64,000 nt of DNA from the NCBI GenBank assembly GCA_945907755.1, contig CAMDTN010000001.1, positions 62,001 through 126,000 of the forward strand, in the 5' to 3' direction. The translations under genes and the position numbers were made by a program. Source of the DNA: Singulisphaera sp. GP187 (GTDB lineage: Bacteria > Planctomycetota > GCA-002687715). This document shows, one piece after another, positions 7,678-16,400 of the stretch (within the stretch, counting starts at the first letter, position 1; the number at the start of each line of letters is the position of its first letter). The notes under the pieces are model-generated. The model was not told where the DNA came from, made no database searches, and saw only the letters and a list, made by a program, of their open reading frames with translations.

Positions 7678-10605
7678 TTAGATCAATTCCACGGGCTTCT
7701 GCGAACGACGCCGGACCCACCACAACAAAGCCACCGTCAACAAACCCATCACGCTCCACACGATCGTCCAAACGAAACTCATTTCGGCGGCGGAGGCGCG
7801 CTCATCGGGCGACAAACCCGCCAGCCCCGTCAATGGACGGCGCACCGCCGCGCGGTTGCGCAGCGGCATCAATTCGGCGTCGGGGCCGCCTTGATCGATG
7901 GCGTTGGTGATCAAACGGAAATTGCTCTCGAACACAGTCTCTTGCTGTTGAAAAGCGCGGAAGACCACGGGCGAGAACGCATCGGAATCGCCAAAGACCA
8001 CCAGCGAGCAGGCCTTCTGGCTTTCTGCGATGGGCGCACCGCGGCGCGCGGCAGTGGGCGCAGCAGCGGGATCGGCGCTATCCAGCGGCTTGTCCACGCC
8101 GGGAATGGCCTTGTCGGCGAAGTACGACTTGAACTGGCCAGTGACTTGCAGCGCCAGCACCTGCGGCTTTGCGTTCTCAGCCGCTTTCCAGCCGCGCTCC
8201 AAAACCGAATCCACATCGCTCGCATCTGCTTGCGTTCCGGACTTGGCAGAACTGTGCATCAGTTCCGTGCCCACTGCGCCTTCAGGCAACTTGCCCAAGC
8301 TCAATGGCGAAGCCCAGAACATGCCCGACATCGCCAATTGCGCGGTCACCGAGCTTTGCTGATCCATGCCATCAGGGCCCACGCGCACGAAGAACGGGTA
8401 AAGCACATCTTCGATGTAGCGCACGCGCTCGCGGCCCACGCTGCGCGTCTTCAGCAGCGGCAGATAATCGCATTGCTCGTCCAAGAGCAGTTCCGAACCC
8501 AGTACCACGCCGTAGTGCGCCAGCAGTGGTTGCAGCGACTTCGTGTCCACCGGCGCCACTTGAATTGAACCCGAGCGCCCCGTGCCTTCGGAATCGAGGA
8601 CATGGTTGTCGGCCAGAATGATGAGCCGCCCGCCGCGCATGAGGAACTGGTCCAGTTGATAGAGCGCTTGTTGGTTCAGCGCTTTGGGCCGCGCCAACAC
8701 CAGCACGCTCAGTTCACGCGGGATCTCTGGGTTTTCCCCAGCGAGATCAATGCGACGCACTTCGTATTCATCAGACAACAGTTGCTGCACCGCTGCGAAT
8801 TCATCCGGTGGAGGCCGCTGCCCAAACTGCGCCATCATGGGGTCTGCATCGGCCTTAGGCGAGGCAAAGCCCACAACTGACAAGAACCCCGGGATCAGTT
8901 GCTTGAGTGCTCCTTCGAGCGCGCCCTTCACATCAGCTTCACCCAACGCGGCCTGTGACGAATACAGCGGCATCACCTGTTCGTTGCCATCGACATCCAG
9001 CAGCACCCACGAATGGAAGCCGTCTTCAGATAACAGATCCTTGGGGATGGTGGAGATGCGGTACTTGCGGCGCAGTTCAGCATCGACGCCCTTGCGCTCT
9101 TCAGGGCCTTTGTCTTTCCATGGGTCTTTCAACTCCAGCGTGAAGCGCCCGCCAGATTCGCGCTGCAAGCGCGCGCCCACTTTCGTCAGCGTTTCGCGCA
9201 GCCCCTTCATGTGTTCAGGCAGCGTGTCATCTGCTGTCAGTAGCACAGTGGCCTTGGCGCGTTTGTCGCGCGCCACCAGCGCACCGGGCACGCTGCCAAA
9301 CCCCCGCGCCAGCTTCTTCAGCGCGCGCGCCGTCAGAAACTCGACATCGCCCAACTCGACTTCCCAGTCTGTGCCGCCGCGCTCCACGACTTTGATGAGG
9401 CTCTCCAGATTCAGATGTTCGAAATCTGTGCCGCTATTCACCACCACAGAGAAATAGGTGCTGCGGTAACCCGACTGAAAAGCATCGCGCACAGGAATGG
9501 GGAAGGGCCGCACACCGTAGGCGCTTTCCGCTTCGCTCTGTTCTTTCTCGCCGGCTTTGTCCAACTCAACAGCGCGCACTTTCACGCGGCCGCCGGAGGC
9601 CTGCGCAAACTCGCCCAGCAAATCCTTCAGCGGGTCGATCAATGGGCGCAACTTCTCGTGCTGGTTTTCCAGTGCCGAGTAATAGAAAGTGATCTCGCCA
9701 CCCTCTGCGAGGTCGGCCATCAGCTCGGTGGTGGCGGCACTAATGCTGTAGTGCTTGCCTTCGGTGAGGTCGGCACGCCAGAGGTGCAGCGAATCGACCA
9801 AGTGCGTGGTGCATGCGAAGTTCAGCAGCAACAGCCCAGGCAGTAGCGCGAGATTGAAGCGGTCGCGCCCATGACGCCACTCCAGCACCACGGTGTTCAA
9901 CGCCAAGAACCACACGGTGGCTGCGGCGTAGAAAACAAGATCGCCCAAGTCCAGCAAACCGCGCTCTACGGCGTCGAAGCGCCCGCCGAAACCAACATGT
10001 TTGAAGGCTCCTGCGATGTTTTCGGGCAGCAGCGATTCCCAGAACGGTGCGTCCGGCAGCAGAGTCAATGCGCACAGTGCCCAACCGAGGAACAGCGCCA
10101 GCATCTGGTCTTGCACCAGCGACGAACAGAACAGGCCGATGGCCAAGAACGCGGCGCCGAGTAAGAGCGAACCGGTGTAACCACCAAGCACTGGGCCCCA
10201 ATCGAGGTCGCCGTAGCTGGCCGCAGTGAAGGGAATGCCCAGCGTGAACACCAGCGCCATCGCAAGCACAGCGAGTGCGCCGAGGAACTTGCCCAGCACC
10301 AATTGCCCTGACGGCAGCGGCAAAGTGACCAGCAATTCATAGCTGCCGAGTTTGCGCTCGTCGGCCCAACTGCGCATGGTTAGCGCCGGCGCCACCAAGG
10401 CGAGCAGCGCGGGCATCCAACGGAAAAACCCGCGTGCGCTGGCTTGGTCGCTCGCGAAAAAACGTTCGACGAGGAAGAAGGTGGTGACCGCCACCACAAT
10501 GAACAGGCCGGTGAACACATAGGCCAGTGGCGAAGTCAGCGATGCGTGGATTTCGCGCCCCGCCAGAGTGAGAGAGCGATTGCCGCTGCGTGGTGTGTTG
10601 CTCAT
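7678..10605 (-). CDS. Fused ABC-2 permease and GldG-like auxiliary protein
   Basis: A 975-residue fusion of two proteins that are usually separate. Residues about 1-245 form an ABC-2 permease with about six membrane segments (for example SPLAYVFTGLFIVVAVTTFF and LVLGKFLGALAVLAMALVFT). Near 255 a further segment and the DLTEGKHYSISAATTELM stretch begin the GldG (ABC_transp_aux) region, with a DUF4350-like or Rossmann-like soluble part to about 900. A last anchor lies near 943-963 (SFVWTIVWSVMGLLTVALLW). The start ATG overlaps the stop of the ATPase gene by 4 bp, so the pair is translationally coupled. In Bacteroidota GldFG belongs to the gliding apparatus. Elsewhere this module is widespread and its cargo is unknown, so gliding should not be assumed. 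Confidence 0.88.
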   Translation of the reverse strand: MSNTPRSGNRSLTLAGREIHASLTSPLAYVFTGLFIVVAVTTFFLVERFFASDQASARGFFRWMPALLALVAPALTMRSWADERKLGSYELLVTLPLPSGQLVLGKFLGALAVLAMALVFTLGIPFTAASYGDLDWGPVLGGYTGSLLLGAAFLAIGLFCSSLVQDQMLALFLGWALCALTLLPDAPFWESLLPENIAGAFKHVGFGGRFDAVERGLLDLGDLVFYAAATVWFLALNTVVLEWRHGRDRFNLALLPGLLLLNFACTTHLVDSLHLWRADLTEGKHYSISAATTELMADLAEGGEITFYYSALENQHEKLRPLIDPLKDLLGEFAQASGGRVKVRAVELDKAGEKEQSEAESAYGVRPFPIPVRDAFQSGYRSTYFSVVVNSGTDFEHLNLESLIKVVERGGTDWEVELGDVEFLTARALKKLARGFGSVPGALVARDKRAKATVLLTADDTLPEHMKGLRETLTKVGARLQRESGGRFTLELKDPWKDKGPEERKGVDAELRRKYRISTIPKDLLSEDGFHSWVLLDVDGNEQVMPLYSSQAALGEADVKGALEGALKQLIPGFLSVVGFASPKADADPMMAQFGQRPPPDEFAAVQQLLSDEYEVRRIDLAGENPEIPRELSVLVLARPKALNQQALYQLDQFLMRGGRLIILADNHVLDSEGTGRSGSIQVAPVDTKSLQPLLAHYGVVLGSELLLDEQCDYLPLLKTRSVGRERVRYIEDVLYPFFVRVGPDGMDQQSSVTAQLAMSGMFWASPLSLGKLPEGAVGTELMHSSAKSGTQADASDVDSVLERGWKAAENAKPQVLALQVTGQFKSYFADKAIPGVDKPLDSADPAAAPTAARRGAPIAESQKACSLVVFGDSDAFSPVVFRAFQQQETVFESNFRLITNAIDQGGPDAELMPLRNRAAVRRPLTGLAGLSPDERASAAEMSFVWTIVWSVMGLLTVALLWWVRRRSQKPVELI

Positions 10606-11534
10606 GCGGCCCTCCCGTCTTCGGCCTTCAACGAGCGGAAGATCTCTTCTAAGTCGTGCTTCTCGCGTGTGATCTCGGTCAACAGCAAACCAGCAGCGCG
10701 CGCCGCTTCGGCAACTGCAACGGCCACGTCTGCGCCGGGCGCGGTGGCCAAGCGGTACAGCGTCGAGCCATCTGCTTGAGGTTCTTCTTCGACGCCGCTG
10801 ACGCCGGGCACTGCTCCCAAGCGCGCGCGTGTTCCCGCGGGGGCGTTGAGCGCACGCACGCGCAGGCCTTTGCCGCTGCGGAAGGTGTCCATGTTTTCAT
10901 CCACATGAATTTTGCCGCCCACAATCATCAAGGCGCGGTCGCAAGTGGATTCCACTTCCGACAAGATGTGCGTGCTGAGGATCACTGTCTTGTGGCTGCC
11001 CATGCGTCGAATGACTTCGCGGATTTCCATGATCTGCGAAGGGTCCAAGCCCGAAGTGGGTTCATCGAGGATGAGCACCGCGGGGTCGTGAATCATGGCT
11101 TGCGCCAAACCCACCCGCTGGCGGAAACCCTTGGACAAATGCGCCACGGGTTTCGTGCGCACCGAAGCAAGGTCGCACGCGCGCACCACTTCGCTGAAAC
11201 GCTTCTGCCGTTCCGTGGCGGGCACATTGCGCAGCTTGGCCATCAACAGCAAATAGTCTTGCACCAACATGTCGCGCCAAACCGGCGCGTTCTCAGGCAA
11301 GTAACCCAACAGGCTTTGGGCTGCGAGGCGTTGCGTCACCAAGTCGTGGCCGCCAATGCTGGCGCTGCCGCTGGCCGGCGCGATGTACCCAGTCAGGATC
11401 TTCATGGTGGTGGTCTTTCCGGCGCCGTTCGGCCCCACCAGCCCCACCACCTGCCCGTGAGGGATTTCAAACGACACACCCGACAATGCCATGGTGGCAC
11501 CGTAGGCGTGGGTGATCTGCTCTGCTCGAATCAT
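10602..11534 (-). CDS. ABC transporter ATP-binding protein (GldA-like)
   Basis: 310-residue ATPase that powers the fused permease downstream. Walker A is GPNGAGKTT (34-42), the signature region is LSKGFRQRVGLAQAM, and Walker B is VLILDEPTSGLDP, followed by the H-loop STHILSEVE. The about 90-residue C-terminal extension (from VDENMDTF) is typical of ABC-2 type exporters. Its stop overlaps the permease start (ATGA). It is the first gene of the three-gene operon 11534-6565. The promoter must lie in the 11.5-11.9 kb gap. Confidence 0.93.
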   Translation of the reverse strand: MIRAEQITHAYGATMALSGVSFEIPHGQVVGLVGPNGAGKTTTMKILTGYIAPASGSASIGGHDLVTQRLAAQSLLGYLPENAPVWRDMLVQDYLLLMAKLRNVPATERQKRFSEVVRACDLASVRTKPVAHLSKGFRQRVGLAQAMIHDPAVLILDEPTSGLDPSQIMEIREVIRRMGSHKTVILSTHILSEVESTCDRALMIVGGKIHVDENMDTFRSGKGLRVRALNAPAGTRARLGAVPGVSGVEEEPQADGSTLYRLATAPGADVAVAVAEAARAAGLLLTEITREKHDLEEIFRSLKAEDGRAA

Positions 11535-11901
11535 CTGTGATCTCTCCCGATTCCAGGCTGCACGCAGCCGCTCTATTCAGCGCTGCGCCAAGCGCGCGCG
11601 AGCGCTAAGCGATAGCGGCAATGCGAAGCACGATTTACGAGTGCAGAGATACCCGCCCTCCGCAGGCACCGGAAGGGGGAGCTACGCATGGCTTGGCGGG
11701 CTCCGCGGTCACGGTCGGATGCACTCCAACGGACCGCTGCGCCTCCCCAAGCCATGCTCCGCTGGATTATCGAGGAGCTGCGCATGGCTTGGCGGGCTCC
11801 GCAAAGAACGCGCCCCGCGCGATGGCCAGCTACGGGGCTGGGGGATCGCACGGGGCGGAGCGTGAAACCTGGCCGCTGCGTGTGCGGCGCACTTTGTTGG
11901 G
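11535..11901. other. Non-coding gap with repeats
   Basis: About 367 bp without a credible gene; the frames here are GC-driven and have no ribosome sites. It lies upstream of the ABC operon and behind the end of the cysteine-rich exported protein, so it should hold the ABC promoter and perhaps the terminator of the 11902-12318 gene. It contains the repeat family described at 11679-11802. Confidence 0.5.
11679..11802. repeat. 28-bp direct repeat pair with an inverted 11-bp core between
   Basis: Two 28-bp copies at 11679-11706 and 11775-11802 differ at a single base and share the core GCATGGCTTGGCGGGCTCCG. Between them, 11747-11757 is the exact reverse complement of the 11-base core GCATGGCTTGG. 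The inverted copy can pair with either flanking copy (loops of about 50 or 24 nt), so two mutually exclusive hairpins are possible in RNA. No coding function is seen. Confidence 0.7.
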
Positions 11902-12318
11902 TCAGCAGTCGCCGCAGGTACTTACCCAGCGGGCCTGCACGCGCACGCGGCGGCGCACGGTTTCGCAACGGTCGGGGTCGCGCACGGTTTGAAAGCGGCC
12001 AGCGCAAACCAGCACTTGGATGGGGTTGCCGCAGTAGCTCCATTCCATGCGATAAACCGGAGGCACCCACACGGTTCTGCAGGCGCCAGGAATGCGCACT
12101 TGTTCAGTGACGATGGTCCAGTGTGCGGGCTCGTAGCGGCGGCAGGAGTTGTCGCAACGGTGGACCATTTGCTGCGGGCCGTTGCCCAGCGCCAGTTGGA
12201 ACGCCCCGCCGTTGTGAGCGCCCCCGAAGAAGAAATGCAAGAAACCCTGCGCCGGCAGTGTGGGGCTGAGGGTGGCGCTGGCAACCAAGACGATCAAGCT
12301 TGCGATTCTGGCGGTCAT
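11902..12318 (-). CDS. Exported cysteine-rich protein of unknown function
   Basis: 138-residue product with a signal peptide (MTARIASLIVLVASATLSPTLPAQ). The mature part has a phenylalanine patch (FLHFFFGG) and then a compact domain with eight or more cysteines (CDNSC, GAC, YC, VC, RC, CGDC) and the stretch VWVPPVYRMEW. WVPP(V/I)Y-type stretches recur in small exported planctomycete proteins of unknown role. The start at 12318 is chosen because GGAG lies 6 nt upstream; frames extending further upstream add a non-signal leader. No close functional family is recognised. The cysteine pairs suggest a disulphide-stabilised extracytoplasmic protein. Confidence 0.72.
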   Translation of the reverse strand: MTARIASLIVLVASATLSPTLPAQGFLHFFFGGAHNGGAFQLALGNGPQQMVHRCDNSCRRYEPAHWTIVTEQVRIPGACRTVWVPPVYRMEWSYCGNPIQVLVCAGRFQTVRDPDRCETVRRRVRVQARWVSTCGDC

Positions 12319-12530
12319 GGCGAACTCCATTTTCTGCCCCGGGCCGTTCGTTCGAGCAACGATTGGGTGGGACACCTTCCCTCTAAGCGAACCGCGTGCC
12401 GTACCGCGCCTACTTCCCTAACCCCATGCCCTGCAACACTGTGCACCCGCATTTTTAGATTAGTGCCCATCCGATTCTGTCCCTCCGCGGGGACAGTGCC
12501 GGCGACACGCGCGCCGATAGAGTGGGGGCC

Positions 12531-13445
12531 ATGGCGCCCCGCAAGCTGAAAGTCCTCGGAGTCCCCATCGACCTTGGTGGCGCCCATCGCGGCGTAGACA
12601 TGGGGCCCAGCGCTTTGCGCGTGGCGGGGCTGATCGAAGGCCTGCGCACGCTCGGTTACGAGGTAGCGGACCTCGGCAATGTGCCAGTGCCGGTGCCGCA
12701 GAGCATCGGCTGCGGCGATCCGCATGCGCGCTACCTACGCGAGATCACCGAAGTCTGCGCCGCCGTGGCGACGCAGGTGGAACAAGGCAGCGACCCGGAC
12801 TCGCGTTTCATCGTCTTGGGTGGCGACCACTCTGCCGCAGTGGGTTCGGTGAGCGGCACCGCTGCGTTTCACGCGCAACGCGGCCAGCGCATCGGCCTGA
12901 TTTGGATTGATGCGCACACCGACATGAACACGCCGGAGTCGTCGCCCACCGGCAACATCCACGGCATGCCCGTGGCTTGCCTCATCGGGCACGGGCCAGC
13001 GCCGCTGACAGTCTTAGGCGGGCCAGCGCCGCGCGTGCTGCCGCAAAATGTTGTGTTCATTGGCATTCGCTCAGTGGACCCAACCGAAAAAGCACTGGTG
13101 CGCCGCTCGGGCGTGCATGTGTTCACCATGCGCGACATCGACGAGCTGGGCGCACGCGGCGTGATGGAACGCGCCATCGCGCTTGCTTGCGACGGCACGG
13201 CGGGGTTCCATTTCTCTTTCGACATGGACGGCGTGGATTCGCAAGTCGCGCCTGGAGTGGGCACGCCCGTGCGCGGCGGGCTCAGTTACCGCGAATCGCA
13301 TTTGATCGCCGAGATGGCCCACGATTCCGGCTGCATGCTGGCCATGGACATGATGGAAGTTGACCCCGTGGAAGATGTGCGCAATCAAACCGCGCTCCTC
13401 GGCGTGGAGTTGATTCTGTCGGCCCACGGCAAGTCAATTTTATAA
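12531..13445 (+). CDS. rocF: Arginase (ureohydrolase family)
   Basis: Binuclear manganese ureohydrolase of 304 residues, converting arginine to ornithine and urea. Metal and substrate motifs are in canonical order: GGDHS (97-101), DAHTD (127-131), NIHGMP (142-147) and SFDMDGVD (229-236), followed by APGVGTPVRGGLSYRE. The combination DAHTDMNTP plus GNIHGMP is that of true arginases rather than agmatinases, which read DAHxDT and carry different loop residues. A GTG three codons upstream (12522) is an alternative start. The gene stands alone, divergent from the exported cysteine-rich gene and convergent with the pyruvate:ferredoxin oxidoreductase gene. Substrate preference is inferred from motifs only. 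Confidence 0.92.
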   Translation: MAPRKLKVLGVPIDLGGAHRGVDMGPSALRVAGLIEGLRTLGYEVADLGNVPVPVPQSIGCGDPHARYLREITEVCAAVATQVEQGSDPDSRFIVLGGDHSAAVGSVSGTAAFHAQRGQRIGLIWIDAHTDMNTPESSPTGNIHGMPVACLIGHGPAPLTVLGGPAPRVLPQNVVFIGIRSVDPTEKALVRRSGVHVFTMRDIDELGARGVMERAIALACDGTAGFHFSFDMDGVDSQVAPGVGTPVRGGLSYRESHLIAEMAHDSGCMLAMDMMEVDPVEDVRNQTALLGVELILSAHGKSIL

Positions 13446-13448
13446 ACT

Positions 13449-13466
13449 GCAGCGCTACGGCGCTGC
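13449..13466. terminator. Candidate bidirectional terminator hairpin
   Basis: A perfect 7-bp stem (GCAGCGC / GCGCTGC) closes a TACG loop exactly in the 22-bp gap between the convergent arginase and pyruvate:ferredoxin oxidoreductase stops. There is no proper T-run on either side. Termination is inferred from position and symmetry. Confidence 0.45.
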
Positions 13467-13467
13467 T

Positions 13468-16400
13468 CTAACGCGGCGCGCTGCTCAGTGCGTCGCGGGC
13501 TGCGACCACCAATTCTCTCGTGCGCGCCATGAAATCGTCTTGCGTGAGCTTGCCCGCAGCAAGTTCTTGCAACACCTGCGCCTGCGCCAGCGCATCCAAA
13601 TTGCGCAATCCCGCACGCGATTGCAGCAAGCGCCACGCTTTGCGGCGTTCGACGCACCACAGCACCAATTGGCGCGAAACGGCGACATTCACCAGCTTGC
13701 CGCTGTCGTTGATCACGCGCGTCCATGCGCCGTCCGCTGGCACATACGCGCGGTTGGTCGGGTCGAGGAAGCGGCGGTGCACCACATCTTGCTGCGTGAT
13801 GCGCAGCAGCACATCGTCCAGGCGTTGGAGTGAAGTCAGCTCTTCGTCGCGCACGCTGCGGAAGTGGCTGCGGAAGCGCGCTTCCGTGTAGGCCCAGTTC
13901 GCCACAGTGAATTCCAGTTTCTCGCCACTCGCTTTATGGGTGATGCTGCTCCAGTCGCGCTCGGGTTGCGGGTTGCCCTTCAGCGATAAGCAAACATTTT
14001 CGAGCTCGCCCTTGGTTGGGTCGCACACAAACTCGGGCATGCCGCGGCTGTCGCGGGCGAGTTGTGCTTGGCGCGACGACAAATGATCGGCAACGCCGTG
14101 CTCGGGCTGGCATGTGGTGAAGCTCTGCACGAATGCCGTGCCGCGATAGGCGAGGGCTTCCAACAGCACGCGGTACAGCGCTGCAGCGTTAGCCATGGAC
14201 ACTTGCGCGATGTAGGGGCTGCCATGCCCGCTGGTGAAGGCTTCGGCCACGCTCTTCTTTTCGGTGAGCTTGCCTTCAGTGGCGGCACCCAACTGGTTCA
14301 TGTCGAAGCCGCCGGGCATGGGCGACGAATCGGAGTTTTGTCCACCGGTGTTGGAATACACCTGCGTGTCCAGCAGCAGGATCTTCAGATTCGGGCGGTT
14401 TTGCAGCACCGCCTTCGAGACATTCTGGAAGCCGATGTCGCCGAAGGCGCCGTCGCCGCCCACTGCCCAAATGCGCGGCAGTTCCAGCACTTCGGTGTCG
14501 CTCATCAGCGTGTCCGTGAAGTGCGTGAACTTCCAGCAGTCGGCTTCTGTCAGCGGCGCGCTGCTCAAAAGTTGATGCGCGAGGCGTTCGGGCACCACGG
14601 AACGGCGCGCGTGATCCATGATGAAACTCTCGGACAACAACCATCCGACAGTGGCGCCGTCTTGGAAGAGCGAGTTCATCCACGGATACGGATGCGGATT
14701 CGCCGGATGCGTGGAACCAAACACGGTGTTGCAGCCGGTGCTGGCGGCCATGCCCATCACAGCCATGCCGTTCCAACGCGCGCCTTCGAACACTTGCAGC
14801 GAGCGATGCGCATGCGCTTCGGCGCGCAGATGCCGCGTCCAGTGCGCTATCAATGCGGCGTCGCTGGGCACGCTGCCTTGCTGCACAGCAGCAGTGTCAG
14901 CGGCGTTTTCGCCACCGATGCCCAACAGCACTTGGGCCAGCAGGCTGCGCCAACGCGCGTGAACCTCAGGCGCTGAAGCCGCAAGTTGTTGCATGTGCGC
15001 AACGCCGTTGCTGTCCAGCGCCGTGGCCAATTGAGCCAAGCGCTCAGCCTTCGCGTGAAATATGGGCCGCATCAAGGCCTCAGAGATGGTGGCCACTGCG
15101 CGGAGCACAGATTTCTCGCCGCAGCCGGCGCAAGCACCGTCGCCAGACACCAGCGCTTGGTAGTTGCTTTGCACCATCAAGTGGAACTGCAGTGCAGCGG
15201 CGCGCGCATCCATCGGATGGTCGGGGTCGAACTGGCCCAAGTGGTGCCGCGGCGTGTCGGGCAGGCAGCGCAAGAATTCGGTGGCGCTGACATGGTCGGC
15301 GTTCAGCGCTTCGCCTTCGTCGACCATGACCAGCGCATTGTGGTCGCCACATTCTTCAACGCATTCGGAGCAGCCCTTGCACAGGTCGCTGATGAAGATG
15401 GAGAAAACGCCGCCGCTGCCAGGTTGTTTGCGCTCGCGCGTAGCGAAGATCATGTTGCAGTGCGCGTAGGCAGCGGGCAGCTTGGGGGCGATGGTGCGCA
15501 GTTCTTCAATACTCTGCGGCCAATTGGCGTGCCGCCCGAGCGTCGCGTCCGTCGCAGCGTGCTGCTCGATGGTTTGCAGCAAGAGCGCGTCAAAGGCCGC
15601 GGGCTTTTCTGTGGCTGGCTTGGCGGCTTCGCGTTTCATGGCATCGCGTAGCACTGGCTCGATCTGCGGCAGCGCGGCCAGTAGTGCCGTGCGCGCCCCG
15701 ACCGAGCTGACATAGCGAGCCACCATTGTGCGCAGCACTGTTCCCAAATCTTGCGCGGTGTTTGGCATCGCGGTGTCGGGGCACGCGACAATGCAGGCCA
15801 TGCACTGCGTGCAATTCTCAGGCACCCACACCGGGACTTGGCGGCGTGCGCCATACTTGGAATTGGTGGCACCTGTGGCTGCGGCCATCAGCCCCGTGGA
15901 CGCGCGAGGTGACGACGGAGTGTCATAGCCCAGCCCAGCGCGGTATTCGGAGTCGTAATCTGCGCGATCAAACAGCGGGGCAGAATTGCAAGGTGCCGCG
16001 CCGTCACCGCACGCGGTGGGCTCGATGGGGCACAGCACTGCGCCCCGCATACTGGATTTGTCGGGGGCGTCCACTGCGCCTGCGCGCACAGTGCGCACGC
16101 GCGCCATGCCTTTGTCCATCACGCTCAAGTTCGACTGCACCACGGCGTCACCAAGTTTGCCGAAGCGCTTTTTGTATTGCGCCGCAACCACATTGCGGAA
16201 CTCCTCGGGGGGAATGTCGTGGTCTTGCAAGAACGACGAGACCGCAAAGAAAGCCCCGAGGAAACTGTTGCCTTGCATGCGGTATTGCAAGTCGGTGCGT
16301 GGCGTGGTCTCGCGCGCGATGCCGAAACCGTCCAGCGAGAACAAGCGGATGCCGCGTTCCAAGATTTCTTGGCGATGACGCGTGGGGATGCGGCTCCAGA

